Assembly (NCBI RefSeq): GCF_036785885.1
Contig: NC_092326.1
Span: 43,601,072 to 43,665,071 of the forward strand
Source of the DNA: Coffea arabica
Lineage: Eukaryota; Streptophyta; Magnoliopsida; Gentianales; Rubiaceae
Direction: 5' to 3'
DNA length: 64,000 nt
Made by a program: the position numbers and the translations under genes
Notes under the pieces: generated by a model
What the model saw: only the letters and a program-made list of their open reading frames with translations
Database searches by the model: none
Told to the model about the DNA's origin: nothing
Shown here: piece by piece, positions 14,002 to 28,500 of the stretch
How positions within the stretch are numbered: the first letter of the stretch is position 1
Layout of the letters: each line of letters opens with the position of its first letter

Positions 14002-14870
14002 TAGGCTTGGTTTGAGAGTGGAGGATTTGGACAGAAAAGAAAGGAAAAGAAAAAAAAGTTAAGTTTTCCTTCGTTTGTTAGTTTTTAGTAAGAAAGAAAA
14101 GAAAGAAAATGGAGGGATTTTAAGAGGACAAATAGTAACCTAAACTTTACCTTCCAAATTAAAAGGAAATGGGAAGAAAGTTTGAGGAAGCTTGTCAAAT
14201 TTTTTTTTTAAGCCTACTTAGAAGGGTCTTGAATAAATATTTAGCGATTTTCATATCCAAAATCCTTATACTATATAAGATTGAGTTTTGGTCAAAAAAT
14301 ATGTTGAATTTCAACCGCATAGATGGAAGATTTATGAGTATTAGTTTAAAAATTTTAGGTACAAATTAAGAAAGCATGTATTTGGATATATTTACTGAAA
14401 TGACCCCATTTAATACATTTAAAGTTGCCATTGATGAGTAACCTGGGTATTGATGGAATGTTTAATTAGTGTGTAATCGTTTTTGCATTTTGTACAACCT
14501 ATATATGCTTGTATGCTGGTGTAATTATCGGAATATCCCTTAGTTACCAATAATTCACCTTTTCAGTCGCAAATAACCGTTTGAGATGTTGATTTGTCTG
14601 AAGCGTTTGAATGGCAATCGGATTTAGGAAATGAGCAAACGATTTCTCTATCAATGGTAGAAACTCATTTCTCTATCATTTATAATCTGTATTTATGAGT
14701 GACAAACGTTGGTCAGTTTATCCCCTTTCAGTTTTAGGAGTTAAGTTTTCTCTTTTTGCCTTTATCTACAATGATTTGTCTCATCGTTTTCTCTTCTATC
14801 CAAGATCAACTCTGAAATTATCTATTATTTCGTCATTAATTACACCCAATTCAATTGCCCAACCGTTGGT
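14002..14870. other. AT-rich intergenic DNA
   Basis: Between two MITEs. An A/G-rich tract is seen at 14034-14110; no gene, RNA or element ends recognised. Confidence 0.5.
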
Positions 14871-15597
14871 ATGTTAATTAGGGGTGCCAATCGGGTCCGT
14901 TTCGAGTTGGCGGGTCCGATTGAGACTGGGGTATAACAGAAAACCCGCTTGACCTAAACCTGACCCGCCAATCTGAAACGGGTCAGAATACCTGACACGA
15001 ACCCAAAAATTTCGGATTGGAGGGTTAACGGGTCGATTCGAAATGACTCGAAACTTAATTTTAATTTATTAATTTATTACTGTAATTTCTAATAAAATTA
15101 ATTTTGTACAAGACTAATTACATAATCAAGTAATAAAAATTTAAATAAATAATTCCAAACCAAATCTAAAATAAATTAAAACACTGTAAAAGTGTTTTAT
15201 CCAAAACCAAATACAAAATAAATTAAAACATTATAAAAGTAAAAAATAATATAATACATTATTTGTTCAAATATAATAATTTCAGCTTCACATAAGTTAA
15301 ATAAATTCATTTAGAACTAAGTGATTAATGCCTTTGAAAAAAAAGAATAACTTAGTTTAGTTAGATAAAATAATTTTTATGTTTATTAAATTATTTTTAA
15401 TTTATAAAACTGGTTATCATGTCATATCAAGTCACCCGCGGGTTGACCTGAATTTTACCCATTTTCTTTTCGGATCCATCGGGTTCGACCCAATTCTGAC
15501 CCGAACTCGCGAAATCTCAAGCCAAATCCATTAATTTCGTGTTAGATTCGTGTAATGTTTTCAAGTCGTGTCGGAAATTGTCACCCCTAATGTTAAT
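14871..15597 (+). mobile_element. hAT-type MITE, family H1 copy 1
   Basis: Body 14879-15589 (711 bp) begins TAGGGGTGCCAAT and ends ATTGTCACCCCTA. It is bracketed by the perfect 8-bp direct repeat ATGTTAAT at 14871-14878 and 15590-15597. An 8-bp duplication with TAGGG-type ends is the hAT signature. There is no transposase ORF; the interior is AT-rich with GGGTC/GACCC-rich subterminal blocks. A second copy is at 54886-55541. Confidence 0.93.
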
Positions 15598-16599
15598 GTC
15601 TAAACGGTTGATTATCAATTTCTCCATATTTGCATTTTAGGATTGGGATAATTCTACCTAGTTTCATACTAATCAGCTCAGAATGCTCTTCAGTCTCAGC
15701 TACTCCTGGTGGTTCAGCGTGAGGTTAGATTTCACCCCTCCAATTTTTCGGTGCCTCTCTTAATTTTATCGGTGTGTTTTTAGTACCTACAATTAGCGAC
15801 TCTTATCACGTTACCTAACCTCAATTGGTTTGAGTTGGTTATAATCTTATAAGTTTGCAGCAATAACAAGTAAGAGCTCTCGATGGAGATTCTGGAATAA
15901 GGTTAGTTTTCTGTGTTATCCTATCTTTCTACATTATCAACGACTTTCAATTTAACACAATTTTATTGTAACGCTATTCGAATTGATTGATTATATCGTT
16001 TATCTTTTCATACTAAGTTTTATTTTTTTTTACAATGGACTATTGTTAATTCAACAAAAAAACCTCCTTCCCTACAAGGATCAAACACCTACGCGATGCG
16101 CGGGCACTCCCTCTAATGATTCTACTAATTTTATAACCTTCAAACAATAAAACAATTTCTTTTCTTCTCTCCTAACTTAATTAAGTATTTCCTTCTGCTC
16201 TTTTTTCTATCCTAAACTCCCAAACTAACCTCAAATTTTTAGAGGACTGTCCTTAAAAACCATGAGAGCTAAAAGTCGGTTCCAATTCGGCTGATAAACC
16301 AGTTTCTCTTCGCCCGTACCTGTCTGATTCTAACCCTCTGATAAAGCAGAAAAAGGCCTACAAAACCAAATTCTCTCTCTCTCTCTCTTCCCCCCCCCCC
16401 TCTCAAACAGAGCCTCCTCGTCGTCTTCGTCGTCGTCGGCTCTGCATCGCTGCCCCGCCCCCTTCCCTTTCCTTCTTTTCTCCCCATTTAAGATTTTTCT
16501 TCGTTAGTTTAACATATCTGAACTGATACATAGATAAACAAGAAAGGAAGAAAATTTATTTATTCCTCTTCTGGAAAAGCAGAGGTAGAAGAAAAGAAG
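15598..16599 (+). promoter_or_regulatory. Upstream region and 5' UTR of the transportin gene
   Basis: Holds a (CT)n run followed by ten C bases at about 16371-16410, then GTCGTC-type trinucleotides and pyrimidine-rich DNA up to the ATG at 16600. CT-rich tracts just upstream of the start are common in plant housekeeping 5' UTRs. No convincing TATA box was seen. Confidence 0.4.
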
Positions 16600-19500
16600 A
16601 TGGCGAATATTAATAGCAATGCGAATGGAAGTTGGCAGGCGCAGGAGGAAGGTTTCACGGAGATCTGCGGATTGCTGGAGCAGCAAATTTCTCCGACTTC
16701 CGATAAGTCTAAGATTTGGCAGCAACTCCAGCACTATTCTCAGTTTCCTGATTTCAATAATTACCTCGCTTTCATTTTCGCTCGTGCTCAGGTCTTCTAT
16801 TTTCTCTCCTCTTTCTGCCTCTCTTGCTTTCCTTATAGCATCTATTTATTTTGAGCACTCAAGCAACACTCCTTATCCTTCTTGTGGTGGCTCCATAGCC
16901 CTTTTTCTGTTGGGTCCTGGAGTACTGGTAGTAGTTACTTTTAAGAATTTTAAATTAATTCCTTGAGCTTTCGATCAGTCTGTTATTACGTCACTTGTTG
17001 GCTACCTGTGTTTGATTTGGAAGATGGCTTACGGCCTGCTGATCCTTGTATGTGGGATTTATTTGAGTCAGTTGTTTCCAATTCGTTTCTGTTAGTAGCA
17101 AGTAGTATTTGAGCAAAGTTCACAGATTTTCTAACCGGTACTGTCTGACTGAATTTATTGCGAGTCCTAGTCAGTGAAATGCAGGATTAATTCGATATTA
17201 GCCAAGAGTTCGACATTTATAGTCAACGTTTCATTTGAAAGTTAGTGTCATGTTCGTTTGTGTAGACTGGCAGTGATAAATGCTTTTGCTACTTTAGATT
17301 TGTTATCTAAAGAGGCTAACATTACAGCAAAGAGTCGGAAGAGTAGTCCTTCGGATCCATTTTGAAGTCTTCAATTACTGCTTGGAATTGTAAATCTTGG
17401 TTAGTCCATCACTATAAAAAGCTAGATGGGTGTTTGTCACAGGGAAAATCAGTGGATGTCAGGCAAGCTGCTGGGTTGCTTCTAAAGAATAACCTCAGGA
17501 CTACATTTAATACCATGCCGTCAGCAAATCAGCAGTACATCAAAACAGAATTGCTACCTTGTTTAGGGGCTGCTGATAGGCACATCAGGTCTACAGCCGG
17601 AACAATCATTACTGTACTAGTTCAGATTGGTGGAGTTGCTGGCTGGCCTGAGTTGCTTCATGCCCTGGTAAAGTGTTTGGATAGTAATGATCTGAATCAC
17701 ATGGATGGTGCCATGGATGCTTTGTCCAAGGTAACTCTACCCTTCTCGTGCACCCAGTTTACAAAGCTGTTAAACACAGGAGTATGCATTCTTTTTCTAT
17801 TGAGTCTTATGCATCTAGTTCTGGATTTCTTTTTCTGATGGTTATGGTGATATGTGTGCCTTGAAAACATAAGTTGTCTTTTCTATAAATTATGGTGTAA
17901 CATATGGGCTTTACTCAGATTTGTGAGGATATACCCCAAGTACTGGATTCTGATATTGCTGGATTATCTGAACGGCCCATTAATGTTTTCCTTCCAAGGT
18001 TTCTCCAGGTAGCCTTCTGTTTTCCCCCTTTACTCTTTTCTCCCACCATCCTTCCCCCAGCTCTTTAGAAGGGTTGGCTAGCAACAAATTATGTGCTTTC
18101 TTTGCCTTGTCTTTGCACACTGAACTCACAAGATGTTTCTTCTTGTGCTTTGTCAGCTTTTCCAGTCTTCCAGTGCTTCTCTAAGAAAGCTTTCATTGAA
18201 CTCTGTAAATCAATACATCATGCTAATGCCAACTGTGAGTACAAGGCAAACAGCTTTGAATTTTTAATCTTCTCATTCTTCATTCCTCAGCCATCTACAT
18301 CTTAGTTGATTTTCAATTGTTACTCGCCTCAACTTTGCAGGTTTTGTATGTATCCATGGATAAATACTTGCAAGGTTTGTTTGTTCTTGCTAATGATCCT
18401 GCTCCGGAGGTTCGGAAGTTGGTAAGCACTTTTGGTGAATTGGTTCTGTGTTTGATGCTGTTGAAATATAATATATGCTGGGCTTTTATGCAATTATGAT
18501 GACTTCACTGGCCTCACTTTTTTATTTTTCTTTTCCATTGGCTAAGAAACCGTTCATGTACATGTACTATGTTATCTTGTTTCCTCAAACCCTCCTGTGT
18601 TGATTTTTAGTAGTTATCATTTTTCTGATTTTGCTATTGTGTCATTTTTTGTGTTAATGCAGATTATGAACAATTGTAAACAAGTTTCAGTTGGACATGA
18701 GCATTTTTATCCTTGAACTCTTGATTAAATGACAATTTACTGTTTTACTGATTGACCTGACCACTTAGGGACCTTGTAACATCATTTTTTTTTTTCACTT
18801 CAAGTACTTACTTTTCCTTTGTTCTGTTTGCTTTCTGCTGTTGGATTGGACAGGTTTGTTCTGCATTTGTTCAGCTGATTGATGTTCGTCCAGATTTTTT
18901 GGAGGTTATATTTCTTTCTACTCAATATCATAATCTTTAGTTGATGTCCGTGTTTTTACTGTTTCATTTGAAGTCATGTTAATTTTTGCTTATTTTAAAT
19001 GTTCTATTGTTTGATCTATTTTGTCAATCCCTTAATGAATTTCTGCCATTTCTATCATGCTGCATCGATATTAATTAATGATGTGCTGCAGCCACATTTG
19101 AGGAATGTAATTGAGTATATGTTACAAGTCAACAAGGACCGTGATGATGAAGTGGCTCTTGAAGCTTGTGAATTTTGGTAAGTTTGAACTCTCGTCCTCC
19201 CCTTCAAATGTTGACAAGTTTATGTAGTTTGTTTATTATAGCTGAGGTTGCTGGAAGACTATGCTGGATTTTTCTGTGTCATTGAGCTCCTAACAGGTCA
19301 AATGTGTGCATTTTTGCGTTTGACTATATGAGTTGTATACAAGCCCTTTTGGCCAATTTCAAATTTGGTTGAGCGGTGTTGCCGTGACTATTTAGTGATT
19401 GGATATCACTATTAAGCTAACTACATGGTGGATTAATGGTAAAGAGAGTATGCTTTAGATCATATAATTTAGAGAGTGAAACTCTGGCAGGCTTTCTTGC

Positions 19501-22500
19501 TGAATGTAGCTACATTGATAATGGGATTAAGGACATGCACTTGTTTTGGTTCCCTGACATGACATCAATCTAACTGTTCTTGATCTGGGATTTGGAGGAT
19601 TTTTTATTGACTAAAGGTTTCAGGGACCATGAGTCTTATTCCATGTTTAGCTTTGAGTTCCTATGTTGCTTGTACTCACATAAATATGCTTCTTTAGGCT
19701 AAGTACCGTGCTGACCCTTTGTTGGAATAGTAGCTTTTTCCACTGAGTAGAATTATGCAGATATTTTTTTCACAGTAATTACCTGAAAAATTAAATGCTT
19801 CAAACAAAATTTTTGTTCTCTTGGGGATTAAACTGCATCCTTTTCGAATTTAAGATTATAACTTCAACTTTGCTGTGTAGTGCATGCCCACGGAACTTAT
19901 AAATTTACATATAATTGTCTCATTCATGCGAAAATCTCATGGAGCTTTTGACTTAACATATAATTGTCGCATTCATGTACAATGCTATGCATAAATTTAA
20001 AAGGTCCTAAACTAGGGCCTTGCTCATATTTCTATTCATTGCAGTGTTCTAATAATTACTTAGTTGTAGGTTATAACAAGAGTTTAAGTTGCTGTCTTGT
20101 GCTGGGTTTAACAAAAGAAGATTGATTATTGGTTTACATTTTTCCTTAACTCCTACGTTCATCATGCATACCAGGGGACAGACATGCTGATATGATTCAA
20201 TCACATGCAACTTTCTTAGGTCTTGTGTTTATTTGCAAAATATAATAGCTTTGCTGGTGATTGACAGGTCAGCATATTGTGATGCCCAGTTGCCGCCTGA
20301 CAACTTGAGGGATTTCTTGCCTCGGCTTCTTCCTGTATGGTCCTCTTTATTTGTTTCTGAGTTGAATCTAACTCATTGTGTTGTATGGAGAGACAATCAT
20401 GTTTGTGGCACACCGATATTGTGTTTGTAGGTTTTGCTATCGAATATGGCCTATGCTGATGATGATGAATCGCTTGTGGATGCTGAGGTTATATTGTTGT
20501 ATTTATCTTGTCACTGATATTTTTGTCCATTTTGTTGTCATGCTCTTTTCCTAATTTCATAAGATATATGCAGGAAGATGGATCTCTTCCAGATCGAGAG
20601 CAGGTACTCTGTCATTTCATTTCACAACCAATGCAAAGACATGCTGCTACAACACCTTTACAGAATGTTTCTTATAGAAAAATGTGACCTGCAGGATCTG
20701 AAGCCTCGTTTTCATGCATCACGCTTTCATGGATCGGAGGATGGAGAAGATGATGTAAGCATCTTGTTGATTTTCTGTCTTTTTCACATTCTTTGAAGGG
20801 GTTTCTCTAGGATAAAAATGAGCGTAAATGAATTTAGAATAGTACCATTTATGCATGAAGGACAAAACATTACCAGGCCATCTCTTGGTCTTGCAAACTA
20901 TTTCTTTTGGTGTTTGAAGATCAAATTTTGGGCTGACGCTGGGAAACCTTTGCATGTGAATTTTCTGGCAGTCTGACTTGCATGCTATTGATCTTTTGGG
21001 TGGCATTTTTCTGGTGGAGAAGGGCTATCTGGGAAAACGCTTGAATGAGATATGATTTTGTATTTCTTGTACTGTTGCGTTGCCTCTACCATCATGCGCC
21101 TTTTGTTTTTGCCTTGTAGTCCTGTATTTGAGAGTAATGTTTTTGTGGTGGTAATGGACTCCATCGAAGGGTTTCAAATAGATTCGACTAAACTGTCAAA
21201 GCATGATACTTGTGGTTTTTCTCATCTCAGGATGATGACACTGTGAACAGTTGGAATTTGCGAAAATGCAGTGCAGCTGCTCTGGATATTCTCTCTAATG
21301 TTTTTGGCGATGAGATTCTCCCCACTTTGATGCCTATTATTCAGGTAACTTGCCCATACATACCCAGCCTGCCTGTGTTTTTTGCATCTCTCTGGGTTGT
21401 AGTGTAGTTTTATACTTCCATTTTGCAGCTTGTTACTCCCTTTGTCCTCTATTAGTTGTCACTCATTGGCTTTCCATATTATTAGTAAACATGGTTGGTT
21501 AGAAAAGGAATTGGGTGCTAATTCGTGTTTTATCCTTCATTCATAATATTTAAGGTTGAACTAAATGATGGGTTTGACATGCGGGACAACTTTGTATGTT
21601 TATGAAGTTCCATGTGTGCATGTTAACACTGCTTATTAAAAGGACTGCTCATGCATTTCATGCAGGCAGCTGCTGTAGATATGTACAGCGGGGCCCTTAC
21701 ATGCACTAAACAAGTAGCAAAGAAGAAGATTATGGAAAAAAAAAAGATTCCTTTACAAATTTAGTTAGTGACAAACATTTTGCTACAGACCATAAAGGAA
21801 ATTATGACACTATTATTGGGATGGAGGCAGCATTTATTTCTTATGGCTTTGCCTAAAAATGGGATCTGATGGAGATCCTTCATTCATACTATTTGATGTT
21901 GTACTTTGGTGGATTGACACTTTGAGCCTTAACAAAGACAGAAGCACGAGTCCTCGCACATGCTCTCTCTCTCTCTCTCTCTCTGTGTGCTAGAGACATG
22001 ATACTCTTGATTGTGCTTCAGATGAATTTTTTTTTTTTTTGTTGATTCTTTGCAGTCAAATTTGGGCAATACAGATGATGGAGCATGGAAAGAAAGGGAA
22101 GCTGCGGTTTTGGCTATTGGTGCCATAGCTGAGGGTTGCATTACTGGGCTCTACCCTCATCTGTCAGAGGTGTACAGTGCCTTCATTTACTTGCCATCTA
22201 TGGCTTAAAGTCTTGTGCAAAAAGCTAGTTATAAATTTTCTACATCACTTTCCTGTATGTGTTGCGCTTTCCTGCGCCCTTCTTAATGCATGGGTATTCC
22301 CAGGAGATGTCCTTGGTTGTTGCTTTACATTGTATTAATCATCTAGAACCTTCTGGAAGAACTCAATTTAGTCTGCGTGAAGTTGAAACTTTAAAAACCT
22401 TAATTGATGGTTGTCCAATTTCAGTTGAAGTAATTAAGGTCTGGTTTGATGTCATGTCTTCTTCTGTTTATAATGTAAAGAAGCGTTGGTTGACCAAACT

Positions 22501-25500
22501 GTTTACTTTGCTTTTCTGATAAAATCGTTTATGAAATAAGGACATAGTTATTGATTAGAAAAATGCATTTCCCAGGCACTTCAAAGTCATGGATGAATAG
22601 TATTTTGAAACCACTGACGGTTCAATCCTGACATGCATGAACCAACACATAATTTTAAACCGTTCTTCCCTCTTATATTACTTCTCCTTAGTTAGTCAGC
22701 CTCCCATCTCCTTCTGTCTCACCCCATCTTTCTTCTTTCCTCTCCTTACCTTTTTCACTTGTCTCCTTGCTGTCTTCTCTCTCTTTTTATCTATCCCCTC
22801 TCCGAAAAACATTCGGACTACATTTTTTGTGCTGGTTATCAAGAACAGAGGGACCTTTTAATGATTATCTCCTAGAATGGAGTACCATCATTTTTTTCTT
22901 CCCATCCAATCCTTGAGGTAGAAAGCATGAGAAACTGAGGTTCCATTTCGTTTATTAAAAAACTTAAACAGAAATTCTGAAGAAAATGGAAGCTGTTTCG
23001 ATTTGATTAACCCATTTAAAAAATCTATAAAAATGTTAAGAGCCATGAAGTTCTGAGCCTTAGTCTGCTATTGAATTGTTCTAAAATTTCTCATAGTTTC
23101 TGGGTGCATTAGACACATTACCCTCCTGTGCAACTTAGTATTGGATCCACTTTTTGCTATTCTGTTGAGATGAATACAAGTGAGTTGGATGTTTACTGCA
23201 GCCGATAGTTGTCTTAATAATGGCTGACCTGCTATCAAGTGGCTCATTGAGCTTAAGCTTTATTATACTGTGCAGTAAAACTGCAGTATTGGTTACCTTT
23301 GTTTCAGTGCTTTGTATAAACAATGCAATATGTTATTTTACCATCTTGTAGTTTCCCTCACTAAAGGAAGGAATATGAACCAAATTCTTTGTTTTTTTTA
23401 ATTAATTCTTGTGGGGAAAAAGTATTTTTCCCTGAAAATAACATTGTAATTTTTTTTGGCCCCCCTTTGCAGATTGTTGCATTTCTTATTCCTCTTTTAG
23501 ATGACAAGTTCCCTTTGATACGAAGTATTTCCTGCTGGACACTTTCCCGTTTCAGCAAATATATTGTGCATGTAAGTGATCTTTAGCATTGGCGTATGCT
23601 GGTTTGACTTGTATTTTTTTTTACATTGTCCTCATGTTGTAGTAAGAGGTGCTAGAGGATCGTGATTGAGCATTTTTTAAGAGGTGGTGATATTTTAAGG
23701 TTGACTTCTAATCTTGTTCTCAAAACGTTCAATGTCTCGAAGCAACACAGTAATGCATACAAGGAGATAAAAGGGACTGGCAGAAGCAGAGATTGGGCCC
23801 TAGGAAAAGCAGATTAAGGATCACTAGTATAGGGTTCAACTTCCATGCAATTTAAACCCAATTGGGACAGTATTTTGGGGCTTTTAATTTATATAAATCA
23901 TGGGCATACAAGGAGTTGCCTTACCATGAAGGTCTCTCATGCCATCGATATGTAAGGCTGCTTATGATTAGCCATTTGAAAGGTCCTAGTAATTGGTGTA
24001 ACTGTTTCTATCATCTGTAGTTACTCCGTATTGGATTTTGGGTAACCCTTCTTTGTGGCACTTGGGAAACTATCTGTGCTCCAAAAGCTTTCTTGACACA
24101 CTAGGGAAACTATCTGTTAATCTCCTGAATGCTGTTGCACATACAACCATACTCAATTTGATGGAATGGTTTGATCTTGAAGGAGATCTTCTAAAATTTC
24201 AGGGTACTAGTCAGCAAGAAGGCCGTGAGAAATTCAGCAAAGTTCTTATGGGTCTTTTACGAAGAATACTGGACGACAACAAGCGGGTGCAGGAAGCTGC
24301 TTGTTCAGCCTTTGCCACATTGGAAGAGGTTTCCTTGATGAAAAATGTCTTTTCTTTGATTGTCATTGTCCTTAAGATTGATCTAGCTGAGAGCTTTCGT
24401 TTTTTTCAGGAGGCTGCAGAAGAGTTACCACCACTTTTGGATATCATTTTGCAGCATTTGATGTGTGCTTTTGCAAAATATCAGGTTTTATGTTATGTTA
24501 TAATGGCATACATACTAATTTTCTTTAATTTGTTATGTTACATTTTCGTATTTTTGGTGTTTTACAAGTCAATATTGGAGTTGGATCTGTTTATGCTTCT
24601 CTGACCTCTGTCTAATGTGTGCCTTGTCTTTTATTCAGAGGCGAAATCTTAGAATAGTATACGACGCAATTGGAACATTGGCAGATGCTGTTGGACGGGA
24701 ATTAAATCAGGTAGGTTGGATGGAGCATGATGGTTATTAGCATGTCTGAATTCTTACCTTGGCAGACTTCGCATGTTTGTAATTGAACAGCATTTATTGA
24801 AGTAATCCGCATCTAATTGCACTTTATTGTGACTTCTGCAGCCCAAGTATCTTGAAATTTTGATGCCTCCATTAATTGCTAAGTGGCAGCAACTTTCAAA
24901 TTCAGACAAAGATATTTTCCCCCTGCTTGAGTGCTTCACATCAATTGCACAGGTATTCAATAGTTACTTTTTCACTACCTGAGTGCTTTTTCATATCCAT
25001 ATCTGAGAGGATATTTTATGGGTCATGAAACTGAAAACCTTTGAGAAGTTGGATCCTATATATCTATACATGCTAAATATCTTGAGGTGCAAGAACCATG
25101 TTAAGGTAACTTATGCATGCTTTCGAATGTTAATTTTGTCTGCTGTTGATTACAAGATTATCTCTTGCTCTTATGGCCCATTTGCACATCAACTGTATTT
25201 GCTCTAGTGTTCAGTGTGAAGTGTGTTTTGAAGTTGGTGTGTTTTGTGTCTAAAGTGAGGAGGAGAAACATGGCAGATAGTTTTACTTTTTAATAGTGGC
25301 ATTCTAGGAAAATTGCTTTACCTTTATTTTTAAATGGTAAAATCCCCTAAACCCCTTTGTGGGTTAGGGTCAAGAGTCAAGATGCATAATCCTCTAACAA
25401 ATGTGCACTTAACCCATTACCTATTTGAGTAAACTGAATTTTAATTTTGCTGCTATGACTTGCTGTCAAAAGTGAAAGTGAAAGCGACTCTTGATTTGCC

Positions 25501-28500
25501 CCAAGATCACCTGTTCTCCTTGTCACCATCAATTCTGAGTAAGCCCTGCTCTCTCCAAGTTTTTTGTTGTCTCTGCCATAATTCACCTCCACCATACCAG
25601 GCTACAGTCCAGAGATGGAGGTTGATGATATGGTCAAACTTTGCCGGTGGGGAAAATATTTGCAATATTTTAGTTTGTTGATTGCAATTTCGTTTCCTTG
25701 AGATAAATTTTGGAATGGATCACTTGATGGTTCGTATTGACATTTTAAAGCATTTAGTTTGGAGTGAATTTTCATTGATTTGTGATGATTTGCGGTTGTT
25801 GAAGGTAGGGTTTTGCTCATTGGTGGTAGTGTTTTTAAGCACAATGTTGAGGCTGAAATATTTGAGTAAAAGTTTGGGTGTATAGGCGTTTTTCTTGGTA
25901 AAATCCACCACATTTGGGAAGGAGTGGGGAATTACAATAAGTGGCACCGTCTGCTGCTGCTGCATTGCTTTTTGGCCATGGCTGCAACTGCTGTTGCTTC
26001 CTTTTGTTCTTCTTTGGAAGTAGTAGAAAATGAAAGGAGAATAGAAGGATTGAGAAAAATTGGAAAGTAAGAGACTTTTTTTGGGGCAAATGTACCTTTT
26101 GGACGAGTCCTGAGTGTCACAAGGGATTATAGTATTTTTTACTGGTTGTCAAATGGCAAAGATGCTTTTTCTGAATGAAATATATTGATTTCTTGGCAAT
26201 AATGCATTAAATTGAGAAATTTGAAGATGGAGGGGTTATTGAAAGAATGCTTGGGTGAGGTGCAAATGAGGCATAGTTGTTACTTGGAAGGTTCTTTTCA
26301 TGATTAATCCTTCTACTATCTGTACAGGAGTTATTGTTTCAGGAATGTTGTTTGCAGTATAATGTTGGAGAGTCTCCGAATACAATGAATGTGACTTTAG
26401 CAAAGCCGCTGTATGACTAACTCTGGTCCTTGTAGACTTCATATGTGGAAGGCTGAATGCAACCTTTTAAGAATTCTCTTTCCCCAGCCTACTTTACGGG
26501 TTGCAGTGAAACCCATTTTGAGCTGAATAAATAATGCAATATGCACATCAGAGCTACATATTTAAGTAATGAAGATGTAAAGAAGCATTGAGTTCCTCCT
26601 TTGTTTTGAAACAACTGCTTTCTCTGTTTTCAGGCACTGGGCTCTGGATTTTCGCAATTTGCTCATCCTGTATTTCAGAGGTGCATAAACATCATCCAGA
26701 CTCAACAGTTGGCAAAGGTTTTACTAAATATGATGTCCTTGTTTTCTTGACATAACTGTATTCAGAATCAAGTGGTTTATGATGCTTCTACATGTTGCAT
26801 TTTCTGGTCTTTATCATGTGTTTTTTCTACCTTTTACGTTTTGTCACTTTTACGTTTTATATGGTCTTTATCATGTTACTTTTACATTTTGTCAGATTAC
26901 TTTTTGTTTTATTTGTAACGAGAGGGATTCTAACACGTGTGAGAAGATTTGCAATTTTAAAAAGTGACACACATTTTGTGCTATGCTATCTTTGTAGCTT
27001 TCTCACGATTTTTTACCATTATGTGATTTGGAATAATAAACTAATGTTCCATCTTAATTCATTCTTTAGGTTCTTTTCTATATGGTTTTGTCTTTTGGGC
27101 TTTTCACTCTTCTGTGGGATAACTTTTCCAATTAATTCAAATGGTTTCCTAGTCTGTGTGTTTACTTGTTTTTTTTTTCTCCCCTGCTTACTGTATTCAT
27201 GCTTTCTGTAATTCCGTTTTATCGAAAAAGATGACTGGGTTTGCAAATTAAAAAGAAATTCTTGAATGTATCATATTATTATCATGTGGTATGTCACACT
27301 GTTGATCTCTATCTACTTTAAACCACAATTTTGTGCTTTTATGTTGCATTAGCTTGTTGCATATAGAGCAATTTGTACCATTGAAAGTTGAATTCTTAAT
27401 TATCCAGCCACACTTCTTTGGCACACTTATATCTGAGACATTGAATTGCAGGTTGATCCTGTTTCAGCTGGGGTCCAGTATGATAAAGAGTTTATCGTCT
27501 GTTCTTTGGATCTTCTCTCTGGACTTGCAGAAGGTCTTGGCAGTGGAATAGAAAGTTTGGTGCGTCAATTCTCCAGGCATTATATGCGTCTGTTAATTCA
27601 CCTACTTCAAATGCATTCTGTTAGGATGTTATCCTGGTTGACAAAATATTATGTTTGTACTTTTCTGAAATTTTTGCTGACCTCCTGTGGTGTTGGGTCA
27701 ATGAATGAAAATATTTGTATAATACAAAGCCATTTTTTATGTTTAAATCTGAAATTGTCCAAAAAATTTTTTAATCTTCTTCTTCTTGATATGGATCTTG
27801 TTTGTTGGGAAAAAGAAAGATCAATGAAATAGAGAGGCCTCAGATATGATGGCAGCTTTTAGAATGTTGAATTTGTGCATGGGATACTCACCAATCATCA
27901 AAATTACTACACTCATCTTCAGGAACATTGACTTTTGTAGTCCAGGTTTTTCTCTTGGTTATAGATATTTATGGATTCTATCGAAGCTCAATTATTTAAT
28001 AAGGTGTGAGTTGATGTATGGTTTCAATAGACTATTTTGCATTTTTATGGGCTAAGGAAGCATTTCAAGTTGCTAACTTCTATGGTACATTGGACTAAAC
28101 CTCCCAGCATTTTGTTGTCCTCACTGATAATTGGTTTTATACACACATAAATATATTGGTCTAGCGTTTCCCTTCCAGCCGCCAGGCTGTTTGTGTGTGT
28201 CTCTTTTCTACATGCATTTAATGATAAAATTCTTTGCCAATCCACTGTTTAGCATGATAAGGGAAATCTCGGGACAAAATGTTGTATAATTTCTCAGTTT
28301 GTACCCTGCATTGGAACTTTTACTTGTAGGTCTCACAAAGTAATTTGAGGGACTTACTTCTGCAATGCTGCATGGATGATGCTGCTGATGTTCGACAGAG
28401 TGCTTTTGCATTGCTTGGTGATCTAGCACGGGTGGGTTGAGAATTATGACTTTGTAGCTTAAACCTATTATGATCAAACTTACTTTTAGTTCCTGAGTTC